A DNA stretch of 64,000 nt, taken from contig NZ_NGNR01000004.1 of assembly GCF_002198115.1 (NCBI RefSeq), positions 122,556-186,555 on the forward strand, read 5' to 3'. A program made the translations under genes and the position numbers. How positions within the stretch are numbered: the stretch's first letter is position 1; the number at the start of each line of letters is the position of its first letter. Below the pieces are notes generated by a model. That model saw only the letters and a list, made by a program, of their open reading frames with translations. It did no database searches and was not told the DNA's origin. Positions 26,817 to 37,357 of the stretch are shown here, piece after piece. This stretch comes from Robiginitalea sediminis. GTDB lineage: Bacteria > Bacteroidota > Bacteroidia > Flavobacteriales > Flavobacteriaceae.

Positions 26817-28358
26817 CTACAACGGAATATTCCCATGCTTCCGCTTGGGCAGCGGCACCTCCTTATGCTCCAGACTGGCAAACCCTCGGATGAGCTTTCT
26901 CCGGGTTTCCCTGGGTAAAATCACCTCATCTATAAAACCCCTCCGCGCAGCGCGGTACGGGTTGGCAAAGGTTGCAGCGTACTCCGCCTCTTTTTCGGCC
27001 AGTTTGGCCACAGGGTCATTAGCTTCCCCGATTTCCTTGCGGAAGATAATCTCACTGGCCCCTTTGGCCCCCATTACGGCGATTTCTGCACTGGGCCAGG
27101 CAAAGTTCAGGTCGGCACCGATATGCTTGGAGTTCATCACGTCGTATGCCCCCCCGTACGCCTTGCGGGTAATCAGGGTAATCCGCGGGACGGTAGCTTC
27201 GCTCAGGGCATAGAGCAATTTGGCCCCGTGCATGATGATCCCGTTCCACTCCTGGTCCGTGCCGGGTAAAAATCCCGGGACATCCACCAAAACCAGCAAG
27301 GGAATATTAAAGCAGTCGCAAAAACGGGTGAAGCGGGCCGCCTTCCGGGAGCTATCGCTGTCCAGGACCCCGGCCAGGGCCAGGGGCTGGTTGGCGATGA
27401 TCCCAATGGATCGGCCTGCCAGGCGGGCAAAGCCGGTGATCATATTCTCGGCGTAATCCTTGTGGATTTCAAAAAATTCCTCCTGGTCTATGATCCCCTC
27501 AATAACCTGTTTCATATCATAGGGCTGGTTGGGGTTGTCCGGGACAATCCCCATCAGTTCATCCCGCCACTCATCTCCAAGCACATAGGGCCTGGAGGGC
27601 GCCTTCTCCCGGTTGTTTTGCGGGATGTAGGACAACAGGGTCCGCAGGTCTTTGATACAGGCGGCATCGTTGGGGGCTGTCCGGTGTGCCACCCCGGATT
27701 TACTGGCGTGGGTGGACGCGCCCCCCAGGTCTTCGGAACTGACCTCCTCATTGGTGACGGTCTTAACCACGTTGGGACCTGTCACAAACATATAGCTGGT
27801 TTGCTCCACCATCAGGATAAAATCGGTCATGGCCGGGGAATACACCGCACCACCTGCGCATGGGCCCATGATAGCCGAGAGCTGCGGGACCACACCGGAG
27901 GCCTGAACATTGCGGTAAAAGATATCGGCATACCCGCCCAGGGACCGCACCCCCTCCTGGATCCGGGCACCCCCGGAGTCATTCAGCCCGATTACGGGGG
28001 CCCCGGCCTTTACAGCCAGGTCCATGAGTTTGCAAATTTTTTCGGCGTGTGTCTCGGATAGGGAGCCCCCGAAAACGGTAAAATCCTGGGCAAATACATA
28101 TACCAGGCGCCCTTCTATGGTCCCGTAGCCGGTCACCACCCCGTCCCCGTAATACAGCTGGTCCGCCATCCCAAAATCCGTGGTCCTGTGGGTCACCAGG
28201 ATCCCCATCTCCTCGAAGGAACCGGGGTCCAGCAGATACGTCACCCGTTCGCGGGCCGTTAGTTTCTTTTGCTGGTGCTGTTTGTCGATGCGTTTCTGGC
28301 CGCCCCCCAGGCGGGCCTCTTCCAGTCTTTTATTCAGGTCGTCAATTTTCTTCTGCAT
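26817..28358 (-). CDS. pccB: Acyl-CoA carboxylase carboxyltransferase subunit (propionyl-CoA type)
   Basis: The 513-residue subunit moves the carboxyl group from biotin to acyl-CoA. It has the two crotonase-like halves of the PccB/MmdA family, with [24 protein letters not shown] and [12 protein letters not shown] in the first and [12 protein letters not shown] and AYGGAYDVM in the second. Propionyl-CoA is the likely substrate because methylmalonyl-CoA mutase genes lie nearby, though acetyl-CoA use cannot be excluded. It is third in the operon, 4 bp after the biotin carboxylase gene. Confidence 0.9.
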   Translation of the reverse strand: MQKKIDDLNKRLEEARLGGGQKRIDKQHQQKKLTARERVTYLLDPGSFEEMGILVTHRTTDFGMADQLYYGDGVVTGYGTIEGRLVYVFAQDFTVFGGSLSETHAEKICKLMDLAVKAGAPVIGLNDSGGARIQEGVRSLGGYADIFYRNVQASGVVPQLSAIMGPCAGGAVYSPAMTDFILMVEQTSYMFVTGPNVVKTVTNEEVSSEDLGGASTHASKSGVAHRTAPNDAACIKDLRTLLSYIPQNNREKAPSRPYVLGDEWRDELMGIVPDNPNQPYDMKQVIEGIIDQEEFFEIHKDYAENMITGFARLAGRSIGIIANQPLALAGVLDSDSSRKAARFTRFCDCFNIPLLVLVDVPGFLPGTDQEWNGIIMHGAKLLYALSEATVPRITLITRKAYGGAYDVMNSKHIGADLNFAWPSAEIAVMGAKGASEIIFRKEIGEANDPVAKLAEKEAEYAATFANPYRAARRGFIDEVILPRETRRKLIRGFASLEHKEVPLPKRKHGNIPL

Positions 28359-28362
28359 GGGT

Positions 28363-29805
28363 TCAGGCGTTAGGTATTCTGAGGGTTTGCTGGGATTCCA
28401 GGTAGTGTTTCAGGGCTGCCCGGGCCGCGAGTTCGGCCTCCTGTTTTCGTTGTTCCTGTAGGATTTCCGGGCGGTAGTGCTCCTTGACGAAATGGGTGGT
28501 GAACGCCCCGCTTATAAATGCCGGGTGTGCACAGACAAAGTCACCGAAAGGCAGGGTGGTTTCCACTCCTTCCACCAGATAACCCGCAATAGCTTCCCGC
28601 ATCTTCTTTATGGCCGCTTTGCGGTTATCCCCGTAGGCAATGAGCTTGGAAAGCATGGGGTCGTAGTAGATTGGGATTTGCATCCCTTCTTCATACCCAT
28701 TATCGACCCGGATTCCCGGGCCTTCCGGCAGCTGGTAGCGGGTCAGCGTACCCACGCTGGGCAGGAAATCGTTAAGGGGGTCCTCCGCATACACCCGAAG
28801 TTCAATGGCATGTCCGGTTATTTTCAGGTCTTCCTGCTGCAGTGGCAGGGCTTCACCCCGGGCCACGGCAATTTGCAAAGCCACCAGGTCCTGACCGGTG
28901 ATCCATTCCGTAACCGGGTGTTCCACCTGCAGGCGGGTGTTCATTTCCAGGAAATAGAAATTCCGGTCGGCATCCATCAGGAACTCTACAGTGCCGGCCC
29001 CCACGTACCCACAGGCACGGGCCACGTCAACGGCTGCCCTTCCCATCCGCTCCCGAAGGGCGGGGTCGAGGATGGCGGAGGGGGCCTCCTCCACCACTTT
29101 CTGGTGGCGTCGTTGCACACTGCATTCCCGCTCAAAGAAATGCAGGATATTTCCGTGGGTGTCGGCCATGACCTGGATTTCGATATGGCGCGGCCCGTTT
29201 ACGTATTTCTCTATAAATACAGACCCGTCCCCAAAGGCGGACTGGGCTTCGCTCATAGCCCTTCGGATCTGGGATTCGAGTTCCTCCTCCCGCTCTACAA
29301 TACGCATCCCCTTACCCCCGCCGCCGGCCGCGGCCTTAATCAGGATGGGATAGCCAATCTCACGGGCAACCGCTGCGGCTTCTTTGGGGTCAGACACCGG
29401 GTGGTCGGTCCCCGGGACCATGGGGATGTCATACCCCTTAACGGCATCCTTTGCCGCCAGTTTATCCCCCATGGTCTGGATGGCCTCCGGGCCAGGTCCA
29501 ATAAAAATGAGCCCTGCCTGGGTAACCGCACGGGAAAACCCCGCATTCTCGCTCAAAAAGCCATACCCCGGGTGGATGGCATCGGCCCCGGTTTCCTGGG
29601 CAGCTTCAATAATGCGGTCCCCCTTCAGGTAGGATTTGGCAGACGGAGCCTCCCCGATACAAACCGCCTGGTCCGCATAACGGACATGGGGGGCATCCCG
29701 GTCGGCCTCCGAAAAAACCGCTACGGTTTCAATTCCCAATTTCCGGGCGGTGCGCATCACGCGGATGGCGATCTCCCCCCTGTTGGCTACAAGTATTTTT
29801 TGCAT
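28363..29805 (-). CDS. accC: Biotin carboxylase subunit
   Basis: The 480-residue ATP-grasp enzyme carboxylates biotin with bicarbonate and ATP. It has [16 protein letters not shown] at the N-terminus, the glycine-rich loop [23 protein letters not shown] and the catalytic [14 protein letters not shown]. The start at 29805 ([11 protein letters not shown]) matches the family; the upstream in-frame ATG at 29820 overlaps the carrier gene. No biotin-carrier domain is attached; it is encoded separately 7 bp upstream. Confidence 0.93.
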   Translation of the reverse strand: MQKILVANRGEIAIRVMRTARKLGIETVAVFSEADRDAPHVRYADQAVCIGEAPSAKSYLKGDRIIEAAQETGADAIHPGYGFLSENAGFSRAVTQAGLIFIGPGPEAIQTMGDKLAAKDAVKGYDIPMVPGTDHPVSDPKEAAAVAREIGYPILIKAAAGGGGKGMRIVEREEELESQIRRAMSEAQSAFGDGSVFIEKYVNGPRHIEIQVMADTHGNILHFFERECSVQRRHQKVVEEAPSAILDPALRERMGRAAVDVARACGYVGAGTVEFLMDADRNFYFLEMNTRLQVEHPVTEWITGQDLVALQIAVARGEALPLQQEDLKITGHAIELRVYAEDPLNDFLPSVGTLTRYQLPEGPGIRVDNGYEEGMQIPIYYDPMLSKLIAYGDNRKAAIKKMREAIAGYLVEGVETTLPFGDFVCAHPAFISGAFTTHFVKEHYRPEILQEQRKQEAELAARAALKHYLESQQTLRIPNA

Positions 29806-29812
29806 AATTATC

Positions 29813-30298
29813 CTATTCAAATTCCACCAGCAGGCTTTTCTTTTCCACTGCCTCCCCTTGTGAAACAGCTACCTTCTTAACCACGCCGTCCTGCGGGGCC
29901 TGGATGAGGTTCTCCATTTTCATGGCCTCCAGGACCAAAAGGGGGTCGCCTTTTTTGACGGTATCGCCGGGGGAAACCGTTACCGATAAGATTAAACCAG
30001 GCATGGGGGCTTCTATCCGGGAAACGCTCCGGGAAGATTTCAGGCGGAACCCCATTTTTTCGATCTGCTGGTCCAGCGCATCGGCCAGGCGGACCGCATA
30101 AGGTCTGCCGTTCACATATACGGTATAGGCCTTGGAGCCTTCAGCTTCGGGCAGGATGCGCAGGCGGTAAGCCTCGTGGCCATGCAACAGGTGGTAACCT
30201 CCGGCGGGCGTTGGCACCATGTCCAGGCCGGCGGCCTCACCAGGGGAGATTTCAAAGGTCCATGTATCGGAAACCTCAGCGGTAAAAGAGTCGGGCAT
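29813..30298 (-). CDS. Biotin carboxyl carrier protein
   Basis: The 161-residue protein ends in a biotinyl domain (about 92-161) with EAMKMENL, in which the lysine carries biotin, and a PMPGLI turn. The N-terminal half resembles the linker region of propionyl- or acetyl-CoA carboxylase alpha chains. It is first in the three-gene carboxylase operon (carrier, biotin carboxylase, carboxyltransferase), so one promoter can set the subunit balance. It is divergent from udk across 199 bp. Confidence 0.9.
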   Translation of the reverse strand: MPDSFTAEVSDTWTFEISPGEAAGLDMVPTPAGGYHLLHGHEAYRLRILPEAEGSKAYTVYVNGRPYAVRLADALDQQIEKMGFRLKSSRSVSRIEAPMPGLILSVTVSPGDTVKKGDPLLVLEAMKMENLIQAPQDGVVKKVAVSQGEAVEKKSLLVEFE

Positions 30299-30473
30299 AG
30301 TAAGCGAATCTTAGGTGAAGTAATGGATTAAAATTACGGGTTTCATACCCTATCGGGAGTGACAATCCTCATATTTTTCAGAATCTTAAAATCGGAACTT
30401 TGCAGAACCACCATGCTCCCCGGCAGGTGGAAACCGCAAGGGAACCGGGCCGGGGATTCTGGTGGTAAATTCC

Positions 30474-30481
30474 TAATTTAG
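30474..30481 (+). promoter_or_regulatory. Weak candidate -7 box upstream of udk
   Basis: TAATTTAG differs from TAnnTTTG at one position and lies 16 bases before the udk ATG. No -33 TTG at the expected spacing. On the opposite strand TAATTTTA (30329-30336) may serve the carrier gene. Confidence 0.3.
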
Positions 30482-30497
30482 CCAAAAAGCAGGCGGT

Positions 30498-31106
30498 ATG
30501 TTGACCATAGGGATTGCGGGGGGTACCGGATGTGGGAAGACCACGGTGGTAAACCAGATTATCAGCCAGTTGCCGGAATCGGAAGTCGGGGTCATCTCCC
30601 AGGATTCCTATTACAAGGATCTCTCCCACCTGGATTTTGCGGAGCGCTGCAAGGTGAATTTCGACCATCCCAGGGCTATCGACTTCGAGCTTCTGGAAGC
30701 CCATCTGAGAGCCCTGAAAGCGGGAATGCCAGTAGAACAGCCCATCTATTCCTTTGTGGACCACAACCGTACCCGGCAAACCGTACTGACCCACCCGCAA
30801 AAGGTCATGATTGTGGAGGGGATCCTCATTATGACCCATCCTGAGATCCGGAAGCTCTTCGATATCAAGATATTCGTCCATGCCGATTCCGACGAACGGC
30901 TTATCCGGCGCCTGAGGCGCGACATTCAGGAGCGCGGGCGCGATTTACAGGAAGTCCTGGACCGTTACCAGAACACCCTCAAACCCATGCACGACCAGTT
31001 TATTGAACCCACAAAGGAATACGCGGATATCATTATCCCCAACAACAAATACAATACGGTGGCCATAGACATTGTACGGACCATCATAGCCGAGAAACTC
31101 GTTTGA
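30498..31106 (+). CDS. udk: Uridine kinase
   Basis: A cytoplasmic P-loop kinase of 202 residues that phosphorylates uridine and cytidine for pyrimidine salvage. GIAGGTGCGKTTV is the Walker A loop, ISQDSYYKDL and FDHPRAID are uridine-kinase signatures, and VEGILI and RRLRRDIQERGR follow. Full length for the family (about 210). It is first in a plus-strand operon with ftsB and mutAB and starts 3 bp before ftsB. Confidence 0.93.
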   Translation: MLTIGIAGGTGCGKTTVVNQIISQLPESEVGVISQDSYYKDLSHLDFAERCKVNFDHPRAIDFELLEAHLRALKAGMPVEQPIYSFVDHNRTRQTVLTHPQKVMIVEGILIMTHPEIRKLFDIKIFVHADSDERLIRRLRRDIQERGRDLQEVLDRYQNTLKPMHDQFIEPTKEYADIIIPNNKYNTVAIDIVRTIIAEKLV

Positions 31107-31109
31107 TCC

Positions 31110-31445
31110 ATGTTCCTGAAAACCCTCAGAAATAAAAAATGGTTTCGGATAGTGAGCAATATCTATGTGCTGGTCCTCACCATTTTTGTGGTTTGGATGT
31201 TGTTTTTCGACACCAATTCCCTGATGATCCACCTGGAATTGCGGCGTGAGATTAACAAGCTCGAAAAACAGCAGGAATTCCTCAGGGAGCAGATCCAGCA
31301 AGACCGGGAACTGATCGAAACCCTTTCGGACCCCGAGGCCCTGGAGAAATTTGCCCGGGAAAAATACTTCCTGAAAAAGCCCGATGAGGAGATCTTCATC
31401 ATCGAATACCAGGACAGCCTTAAGAAGAACCAAGATGACCGATAG
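31110..31445 (+). CDS. FtsB/DivIC-family septum formation initiator
   Basis: A 111-residue cell-division protein with one N-terminal membrane helix (about residues 19-37) and a coiled coil (about 45-75) rich in Lys, Glu and Gln, ending near ALEKFAREKYFLKKPDEE, the typical FtsB/DivIC C-terminal box. Family members form the FtsQLB-type complex that activates septal wall synthesis. Its last codons overlap mutA by 11 bp, though the two functions are unrelated. Confidence 0.85.
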   Translation: MFLKTLRNKKWFRIVSNIYVLVLTIFVVWMLFFDTNSLMIHLELRREINKLEKQQEFLREQIQQDRELIETLSDPEALEKFAREKYFLKKPDEEIFIIEYQDSLKKNQDDR

Positions 31446-32784
31446 CCCCTTATATCCCTTTCCGCCCGTAGGAGAAAAGCAATGGAAACAGCAAATCCAG
31501 GCAGACCTTAAGGGGGGAGACTACAACGAACTCCTGACCTGGACAAGCCCGGAAGGCATCCTGGTTAAACCCTTCTACACAGCCTCGGACCGAGGCACTT
31601 CTGCTGGCCCTGGCATCAGCCGTAAGGGCACATGGAAAATCGGGGTAGCCCTGGATTTCCGGGAAGGAGACAACATCCCGCAAAGGGCCGCCAGGGCCCT
31701 GAAAGGAGGGGCCGACACCCTCATCCTGGAGGGAATGGAAGCGGTCGCAGATCCGGGATGGGCAGCACAACTCCCAAAGGAGCACCCCATATGGATTGCC
31801 CTGGATGACATGTACCAAAACATCCCAAACCTACCGCAGACGGCCACCCTGCTTGCCGACCCCATTGGCAACCTGATGGCCACCGGAAACTGGGGGAAAG
31901 GGATGGAAGTCGACTTTGAAACCCTGGCAGGCCTGGCGGCTTCCGGGTGCCGCCTGGGCATTCGGGGAGCCCTCTACCAGCAGGCCGGGGCCCACGCCGT
32001 TCAGGAAGTGGCCTATATCCTTGCCCACCTGAGGGAATACGCCATTCGGGCCGAAAACTCCCCTGCTCTTAAACCCCTGCTGGAACAGCCTGTGCTGCGG
32101 GTGGCTATTGGAGGGGAGTACTTCATGGAAATCGCCAAACTCCGCGCCTTGCGAAAAGGGTGGGCCTTGTTGGCCCGGGAACACGGGTACTCCGGGGATT
32201 GCCAGATCATAGCAGCCCCTTCACTTCGCAACAAAACGGTTTACGATTACAACACCAACATGCTCCGCACCACGGCCGAGTCTATGGCCGCCATCCTGGG
32301 CGGAGCGGATGTGGTTTGCAACATACCCTACGACGCCCTTTTCCACCTCCCCAATGAATTCGGAGACCGCATAACGCGCAACCAATTGCTGTTGCTGCGG
32401 CACGAGAGTTATTTCACGGCGGTGGAGAACCCGGCAGACGGGGCCTACTATATCGAATCCCTCACCGACCAACTGGGGCGTAAAAGCCTGGAATTGCTCA
32501 AAACCCTCGAAAAAGGCGGCGGCCTGTTGCAGCAGCTACGCGGCCACCAGATCCAGAAAAAGATCCGGGAATCTCACAACAAGGAACAGGAGGCCTTCGA
32601 CCAGGGCCGTCGGGTCCTTGTGGGCAGCAATGTCTTTCCCAACCCCGAAGACCGCATGGCCAAGGCCCTTGAAAAACCCGTGGGGATGCCCAAAAAGCGG
32701 GGGCGTACGGAGATCGAACCCCTTCCCCTGCGCCGGTTGGCCTCTAACTACGACCTAAACAGACTGAAAGATGAAGCGCGATAA
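31435..32784 (+). CDS. mutA: Methylmalonyl-CoA mutase small subunit
   Basis: The 449-residue protein matches the barrel part of methylmalonyl-CoA mutase ([54 protein letters not shown]). It ends at about 450 residues without the C-terminal B12-like domain of longer small subunits (about 620-640). The partner MutB carries the cobalamin domain and active site, so the small subunit is probably structural. The ATG at 31435 begins MTDSPLYPF inside the end of ftsB; the stop lies inside mutB. Confidence 0.9.
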   Translation: MTDSPLYPFPPVGEKQWKQQIQADLKGGDYNELLTWTSPEGILVKPFYTASDRGTSAGPGISRKGTWKIGVALDFREGDNIPQRAARALKGGADTLILEGMEAVADPGWAAQLPKEHPIWIALDDMYQNIPNLPQTATLLADPIGNLMATGNWGKGMEVDFETLAGLAASGCRLGIRGALYQQAGAHAVQEVAYILAHLREYAIRAENSPALKPLLEQPVLRVAIGGEYFMEIAKLRALRKGWALLAREHGYSGDCQIIAAPSLRNKTVYDYNTNMLRTTAESMAAILGGADVVCNIPYDALFHLPNEFGDRITRNQLLLLRHESYFTAVENPADGAYYIESLTDQLGRKSLELLKTLEKGGGLLQQLRGHQIQKKIRESHNKEQEAFDQGRRVLVGSNVFPNPEDRMAKALEKPVGMPKKRGRTEIEPLPLRRLASNYDLNRLKDEAR

Positions 32785-34924
32785 CCTCGACCACCTCAGC
32801 TGGGACCCGATTCCAGGTCCCAGTGAAGGGGAGACACCTGGCCCCGCAACCGAAACAGCAGAAGGCATTGCCCTGAAACCCCGCTATGGGGCTGCGGACG
32901 AAAAAGGCCTGGAACACCTGGAGTACGCTGCAGGCATCCCGCCATTTTTACGCGGGCCCTACAGCAGTATGTACGTCCGCCGGCCCTGGACGATCCGCCA
33001 GTATGCCGGTTTTTCCACGGCCGAGGAGAGCAATTCCTTCTACAAGCGCAACCTGGCGGCAGGGCAAAAAGGCCTTTCGGTGGCTTTCGACCTTCCCACC
33101 CACAGGGGGTACGACAGCGACCACGAAAGGGTTCGCGGCGATGTGGGGAAAGCCGGGGTGGCCATAGACAGCGTGGAAGACATGAAGCGGCTTTTCGACG
33201 GCATCCCCCTGGGCGATATGTCGGTATCCATGACCATGAACGGGGCTGTAATCCCCATCATGGCCTTTTACATCGTAGCCGCAGAGGAGCAGGGTGTGGC
33301 CCCGGAAAAACTCTCCGGTACTATCCAAAACGATATCCTCAAGGAGTTCATGGTGCGCAACACCTACATCTACCCTCCTGCCCCGTCCATGCAGATCGTG
33401 GCCGATATTTTCGAATACACCAGCCGGTACATGCCGCGGTTCAACAGCATCAGTATTTCCGGGTACCACATGCACGAAGCCGGAGCCCCGGCCCATATGG
33501 AACTGGCCTATACCCTGGCCGACGGCCTGGAATACATCCGCACGGGACTCAAGGCAGGCCTGAAAATCGACGATTTCGCCCCCCGGTTGTCCTTCTTCTG
33601 GGGGATCGGGATGAACCATTTTATGGAGATTGCCAAACTGCGTGCCGGCAGGCTGCTATGGGCCCGGTTGGTAAAACCCTTCGGGCCGCAAAACCCGAAA
33701 TCCATGGCCCTGAGGACGCACAGCCAGACCAGCGGCTGGAGCCTTACCGAACAGGACCCCTTCAACAATGTGGCCCGTACCCTGATCGAGGCGTCGGCCG
33801 CCGCCTTTGGCGGGACCCAGAGCCTGCACACCAATGCGCTGGATGAGGCCATTGCGCTACCCACCGATTTTTCGGCCCGCATTGCCCGAAATACCCAGCT
33901 TATCCTGCAACGGGAAACGGGGATCACCCGGACGGTTGACCCCTGGGGCGGCTCTTATTACGTGGAACGGCTTACCGCGGAACTGTGCGAGAAAGCCTGG
34001 GAACTCATCGAAGAAATCGAATCCCATGGCGGTATGACCAAGGCCATTGAGGCCGGGATCCCGAAAATGCGCATCGAAGAGGCCGCTGCCCGGAAACAGG
34101 CCCGCATCGACTCCGGGCGGGAGGTCATCATCGGGCTCAACCGCTACCCGAGCCCGGACGACGAGCCCCTGCACATCCTCGAAGTGGACAATGCGGAGGT
34201 CCGCCGCCAGCAGGTAGAACGCCTGAAGGCCCTCCGGGAAGAACGGGATACCACTTCCGTGGCAACTGCCCTGGAGGCATTGGAAGCCGCCGCTCGGAAA
34301 AAGGTGGACGGTACTGCGGAAGCGGGCGGGAATTTATTAGCTTTAGCCGTAGATGCGGCCCGAAAACGCGCCAGCCTCGGCGAGATCAGCCTCGCCATGG
34401 AGCGCGCCTTTGGCAGACACCGGGCCGAAGTACAATCCATTACCGGCGTGTATTCAAGCGAAATCCAGCAAGACCCATCCTTTGAACAGGCGCGAAGCCT
34501 TTCGGACCGCTTTGCGGCCCAGGAAGGGCGCCGACCCCGTATCATGATTGCCAAAATGGGGCAGGACGGACACGACCGGGGGGCCAAAGTAGTGGCCACG
34601 GCCTATGCAGACCTCGGGTTCGACGTAGATATCGGGCCCCTGTTCCAGACCCCGGAGGAAGCGGCCAAGCAAGCCGTGGAAAACGATGTGCACATCCTGG
34701 GGGTCTCCTCCCTGGCTGCCGGCCATAAGACCCTGGTACCCGAAGTAATCGGGGCGTTAGCAAAAGCCGGACGGGAAGACATCCTCGTGGTGGTAGGCGG
34801 GGTTATCCCCAAACAGGATTACGACTTTTTGCGCCAGGCAGGGGTTGCCGGAATCTATGGCCCGGGGACCCGAATCAGCGAGGCGGCCACAGAGATCCTC
34901 CAGCACCTGCTGGAAGGAGCGTAA
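32771..34924 (+). CDS. mutB: Methylmalonyl-CoA mutase large (catalytic) subunit
   Basis: The 717-residue adenosylcobalamin enzyme interconverts (R)-methylmalonyl-CoA and succinyl-CoA. Segments include [20 protein letters not shown] (substrate channel), [16 protein letters not shown], and a C-terminal B12 domain with [10 protein letters not shown] (His ligand to cobalt) and [12 protein letters not shown]. It overlaps mutA by 14 bp, so they are translationally coupled. With the divergent carboxylase operon it links propionyl-CoA to the TCA cycle. The epimerase and MeaB chaperone genes are not in the window. Confidence 0.96.
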   Translation: MKRDNLDHLSWDPIPGPSEGETPGPATETAEGIALKPRYGAADEKGLEHLEYAAGIPPFLRGPYSSMYVRRPWTIRQYAGFSTAEESNSFYKRNLAAGQKGLSVAFDLPTHRGYDSDHERVRGDVGKAGVAIDSVEDMKRLFDGIPLGDMSVSMTMNGAVIPIMAFYIVAAEEQGVAPEKLSGTIQNDILKEFMVRNTYIYPPAPSMQIVADIFEYTSRYMPRFNSISISGYHMHEAGAPAHMELAYTLADGLEYIRTGLKAGLKIDDFAPRLSFFWGIGMNHFMEIAKLRAGRLLWARLVKPFGPQNPKSMALRTHSQTSGWSLTEQDPFNNVARTLIEASAAAFGGTQSLHTNALDEAIALPTDFSARIARNTQLILQRETGITRTVDPWGGSYYVERLTAELCEKAWELIEEIESHGGMTKAIEAGIPKMRIEEAAARKQARIDSGREVIIGLNRYPSPDDEPLHILEVDNAEVRRQQVERLKALREERDTTSVATALEALEAAARKKVDGTAEAGGNLLALAVDAARKRASLGEISLAMERAFGRHRAEVQSITGVYSSEIQQDPSFEQARSLSDRFAAQEGRRPRIMIAKMGQDGHDRGAKVVATAYADLGFDVDIGPLFQTPEEAAKQAVENDVHILGVSSLAAGHKTLVPEVIGALAKAGREDILVVVGGVIPKQDYDFLRQAGVAGIYGPGTRISEAATEILQHLLEGA

Positions 34925-34928
34925 ACCC

Positions 34929-34947
34929 CCTGCAAACACCTTGCAGG
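34929..34947 (+). terminator. Hairpin after mutB
   Basis: CCTGCAA (34929-34935) and TTGCAGG (34941-34947) form a perfect 7-bp stem 5 bases after the mutB stop. The downstream bases are purine-rich with no T-run, so it may protect the 3' end or be factor-dependent. Confidence 0.4.
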
Positions 34948-35049
34948 AAAGGGCTTCTGGGCGGAAAAGTTATTCACGCCCTGTTGACAAGTTCCGTTTC
35001 CCCGGAAGGCAAATAATCGTATTTTTAAACCCTTAACTCTTATGTGAAA

Positions 35050-35823
35050 ATGGGCAAAACCATTGCTATTGCAAATCAGAAGGGTGGGGTTGGAAAAACC
35101 ACTACCACGGTAAACCTGGCCGCCTCCCTGGGGGTACTGGAGAAAAAAGTCCTGCTCATCGATGCAGATCCGCAGGCCAATGCCACCTCCGGCCTGGGGG
35201 TCGATGTGGAAGAAGTTACCCTGGGCAGCTACCAGTTGCTGGAACACACCTGCCCGGCCCAACAGACCATAGTCCCCACCAATTCCCCCAATGTAGACCT
35301 CATCCCGGCCCATATAGACCTGGTTGCCATCGAAATTGAACTGGTGGACAAGGACAACCGGGAATCCATGCTCAAAGCGGCTATTGCGGACATCCGGGAC
35401 CAATACGACTATATCCTGATCGACTGCGCCCCCTCCCTGGGCCTGCTGACCCTCAATGCCCTTACCGCTGCCGATTCGGTCATCATCCCCATCCAGTGCG
35501 AGTATTTCGCCCTGGAGGGACTGGGCAAACTGCTCAATACCATCAAGAGTGTACAACGCATCCACAATCCGGACCTGGACATCGAAGGGATGCTGCTTAC
35601 CATGTACGACAGCCGCCTTCGCCTTTCCAACCAGGTGGTGGAAGAGGTGCGCAAGCATTTTGCAGACATGGTCTTCGAAACCATCATCCAGCGCAATGTC
35701 CGCCTGAGCGAAGCCCCCAGCTATGGGGAAAGTATCATCAAATACGACGCCAGCAGCAAGGGCGCGGCCAATTACCTGAATATGGCCAACGAGCTGTTGC
35801 AGAAGAACAAACAAACCGTCTAA
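35050..35823 (+). CDS. parA: ParA/Soj-family chromosome partitioning ATPase
   Basis: The 257-residue ATPase has the deviant Walker A KGGVGKTTTTVNLAA, DADPQANATSGLG and IDCAPSLGLLTLNA. It works with ParB bound at parS to separate chromosome origins. The ATG at 35050 gives MGKTIAIANQKGG; a GTG at 35044 is in frame but adds only two residues. The stop is directly followed by the parB start. No parS palindrome (TGTTTCACGTGAAACA) was noticed in the window. Confidence 0.95.
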   Translation: MGKTIAIANQKGGVGKTTTTVNLAASLGVLEKKVLLIDADPQANATSGLGVDVEEVTLGSYQLLEHTCPAQQTIVPTNSPNVDLIPAHIDLVAIEIELVDKDNRESMLKAAIADIRDQYDYILIDCAPSLGLLTLNALTAADSVIIPIQCEYFALEGLGKLLNTIKSVQRIHNPDLDIEGMLLTMYDSRLRLSNQVVEEVRKHFADMVFETIIQRNVRLSEAPSYGESIIKYDASSKGAANYLNMANELLQKNKQTV

Positions 35824-36729
35824 ATGGCAAAAGCGACTAAGAAACAGGCCCTGGGCCGCGGGCTTTCCGCCTTGCTGAAAGACCCGGAAAACGACATCCA
35901 GTCCGTCTCCGACAAAGGCGCCGACCAACTGGTGGGCAGCATTGTGGAGCTGGACATGGAGAGTATCGAGGTTAACCCCCACCAGCCCCGGACTAATTTC
36001 AATGACGAAGCCCTGGAGGAACTCGCCACTTCCATCCGGGAGCTGGGCCTGATCCAGCCCATCACCGTCCGCAAGCTGGCCTACAACCGGTACCAACTGG
36101 TCTCCGGGGAGCGCCGTTACCGCGCCTCCCAGCGCATAGGGCTCAAACAGATCCCGGCCTACATCCGTATTGCCAACGACCAGGAATCCCTGGAAATGGC
36201 CCTGGTGGAAAACATCCAGCGCCAGGACCTGGACCCGGTGGAAATCGCGCTTTCCTACCAGCGCCTCATCGACGAGGTGGGCCTAACCCAGGAGAAACTC
36301 AGCGAGCGCGTTGGTAAAAAACGAAGCACTATTACCAACTACCTGCGCCTGCTGCGCCTGGACCCCATTATCCAGACCGGGATGCGGGACGGGTTCATAA
36401 GTATGGGTCACGGACGTACCCTGGTCAACGTAGACAGCCGGGCAGACCAGTTGGAAATCTACGAGCGCATCCTGGGCGAAGGGTTATCCGTGCGCCAGAC
36501 CGAAGCCCTGGTCCGCCGCCTGCAGGAAAAAGCAGTGGAAGGAAAGAAAGCGGCCCGGAAGACAGCTGCCCTCCCGGATTTTGCCGAGGATGGTTTGGAA
36601 ATACTGAAGGCTTACTTAGACGCCCCCATCTCCATCCAGGCTTCCGGGAAGGAAAAGGGGAAAATCACGATCCCCTTTCACAGCAAGGAAGAGTTCCGAC
36701 GGTTGAAAAAACGCATCACAGGTGCCTAA
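35824..36729 (+). CDS. parB: ParB/Spo0J-family chromosome partitioning protein
   Basis: The 301-residue protein has the N-terminal ParB/Srx-like CTP-binding domain (NPHQPRTNF, LVSGERRYRASQ, ENIQRQDLDP), the helix-turn-helix (LTQEKLSERVGKKRSTITN) and a C-terminal dimerisation segment. It starts at the base after the parA stop, as expected for a two-gene partition system. The gene after it overlaps by 8 bp. Confidence 0.95.
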   Translation: MAKATKKQALGRGLSALLKDPENDIQSVSDKGADQLVGSIVELDMESIEVNPHQPRTNFNDEALEELATSIRELGLIQPITVRKLAYNRYQLVSGERRYRASQRIGLKQIPAYIRIANDQESLEMALVENIQRQDLDPVEIALSYQRLIDEVGLTQEKLSERVGKKRSTITNYLRLLRLDPIIQTGMRDGFISMGHGRTLVNVDSRADQLEIYERILGEGLSVRQTEALVRRLQEKAVEGKKAARKTAALPDFAEDGLEILKAYLDAPISIQASGKEKGKITIPFHSKEEFRRLKKRITGA

Positions 36730-37354
36730 ACCCCTACTCCTGGCCACCCTGGCCTTCATTCTACTGGGGCCCCTGTGTCAGGCCCAGCAGGAATCCGATG
36801 CGGATTCCCTGCAGCAGGACCTGGCCCGCAAAGGGGTACGGGTGGAACAGGTGGAGAAAAAGGCTATCAACCCCCTGGCACCCAGTAAGGCCGCCTTTTA
36901 CTCGGCCGTCTTGCCCGGGCTTGGGCAGGCCTACAACAAAAGGTACTGGAAAGTGCCCATCGTATGGGGCGCCATAGGAGCCGGCACCTACATTTACCTC
37001 TACAACGATGACTTGTACGACCGGTTCCGTACCGCCTTTAAAAGGCGCCGGGCCGGCTTTACCGACGATGAATTCTACGACCTGACCCCTTCGGACGGGG
37101 TTGCCCCGGCCACGCCGGACTTCTCGGACGATGCCCTCCAGGACGCCCAGGAGCGCTACCAGCGCGACCGGGACCTGGCCCTGTTGGTCACCATCGCCCT
37201 ATATGCCCTGAACATCATAGATGCCAACGTGGATGCCCACCTGCGGCAATATAACGTAGACGAAAACCTGAGCGTGGATTTCCAGCCCTACCTGGAAGTA
37301 ACGCCCATTACCAACGACCCCCACTATGGCATGGGGGTCACCATACGCTTCTGA
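36722..37354 (+). CDS. DUF5683-family membrane or envelope protein
   Basis: The 210-residue protein starts with GTG inside the end of parB and has a signal-like segment ending near QAQQ. The middle has LPGLGQAYNKRYWKVPIVWG followed by a hydrophobic stretch, the DUF5683 hallmark, and a second hydrophobic segment lies at about 160-175. The family commonly stands between parAB and dapB in Flavobacteriaceae, but its function is unknown. Confidence 0.8.
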   Translation: MPKPLLLATLAFILLGPLCQAQQESDADSLQQDLARKGVRVEQVEKKAINPLAPSKAAFYSAVLPGLGQAYNKRYWKVPIVWGAIGAGTYIYLYNDDLYDRFRTAFKRRRAGFTDDEFYDLTPSDGVAPATPDFSDDALQDAQERYQRDRDLALLVTIALYALNIIDANVDAHLRQYNVDENLSVDFQPYLEVTPITNDPHYGMGVTIRF

Positions 37355-37357
37355 ATT

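Noticed and set aside
28477-29880. Open frame of 467 codons antisense to the biotin carboxylase
   Set aside because: The minus strand encodes a complete ATP-grasp enzyme; the antisense translation has no family.
34925-35049. Possible parS site near parAB
   Set aside because: No TGTTTCACGTGAAACA-like palindrome seen here, only a 7-bp hairpin. A full scan for degenerate parS sites would need computation.
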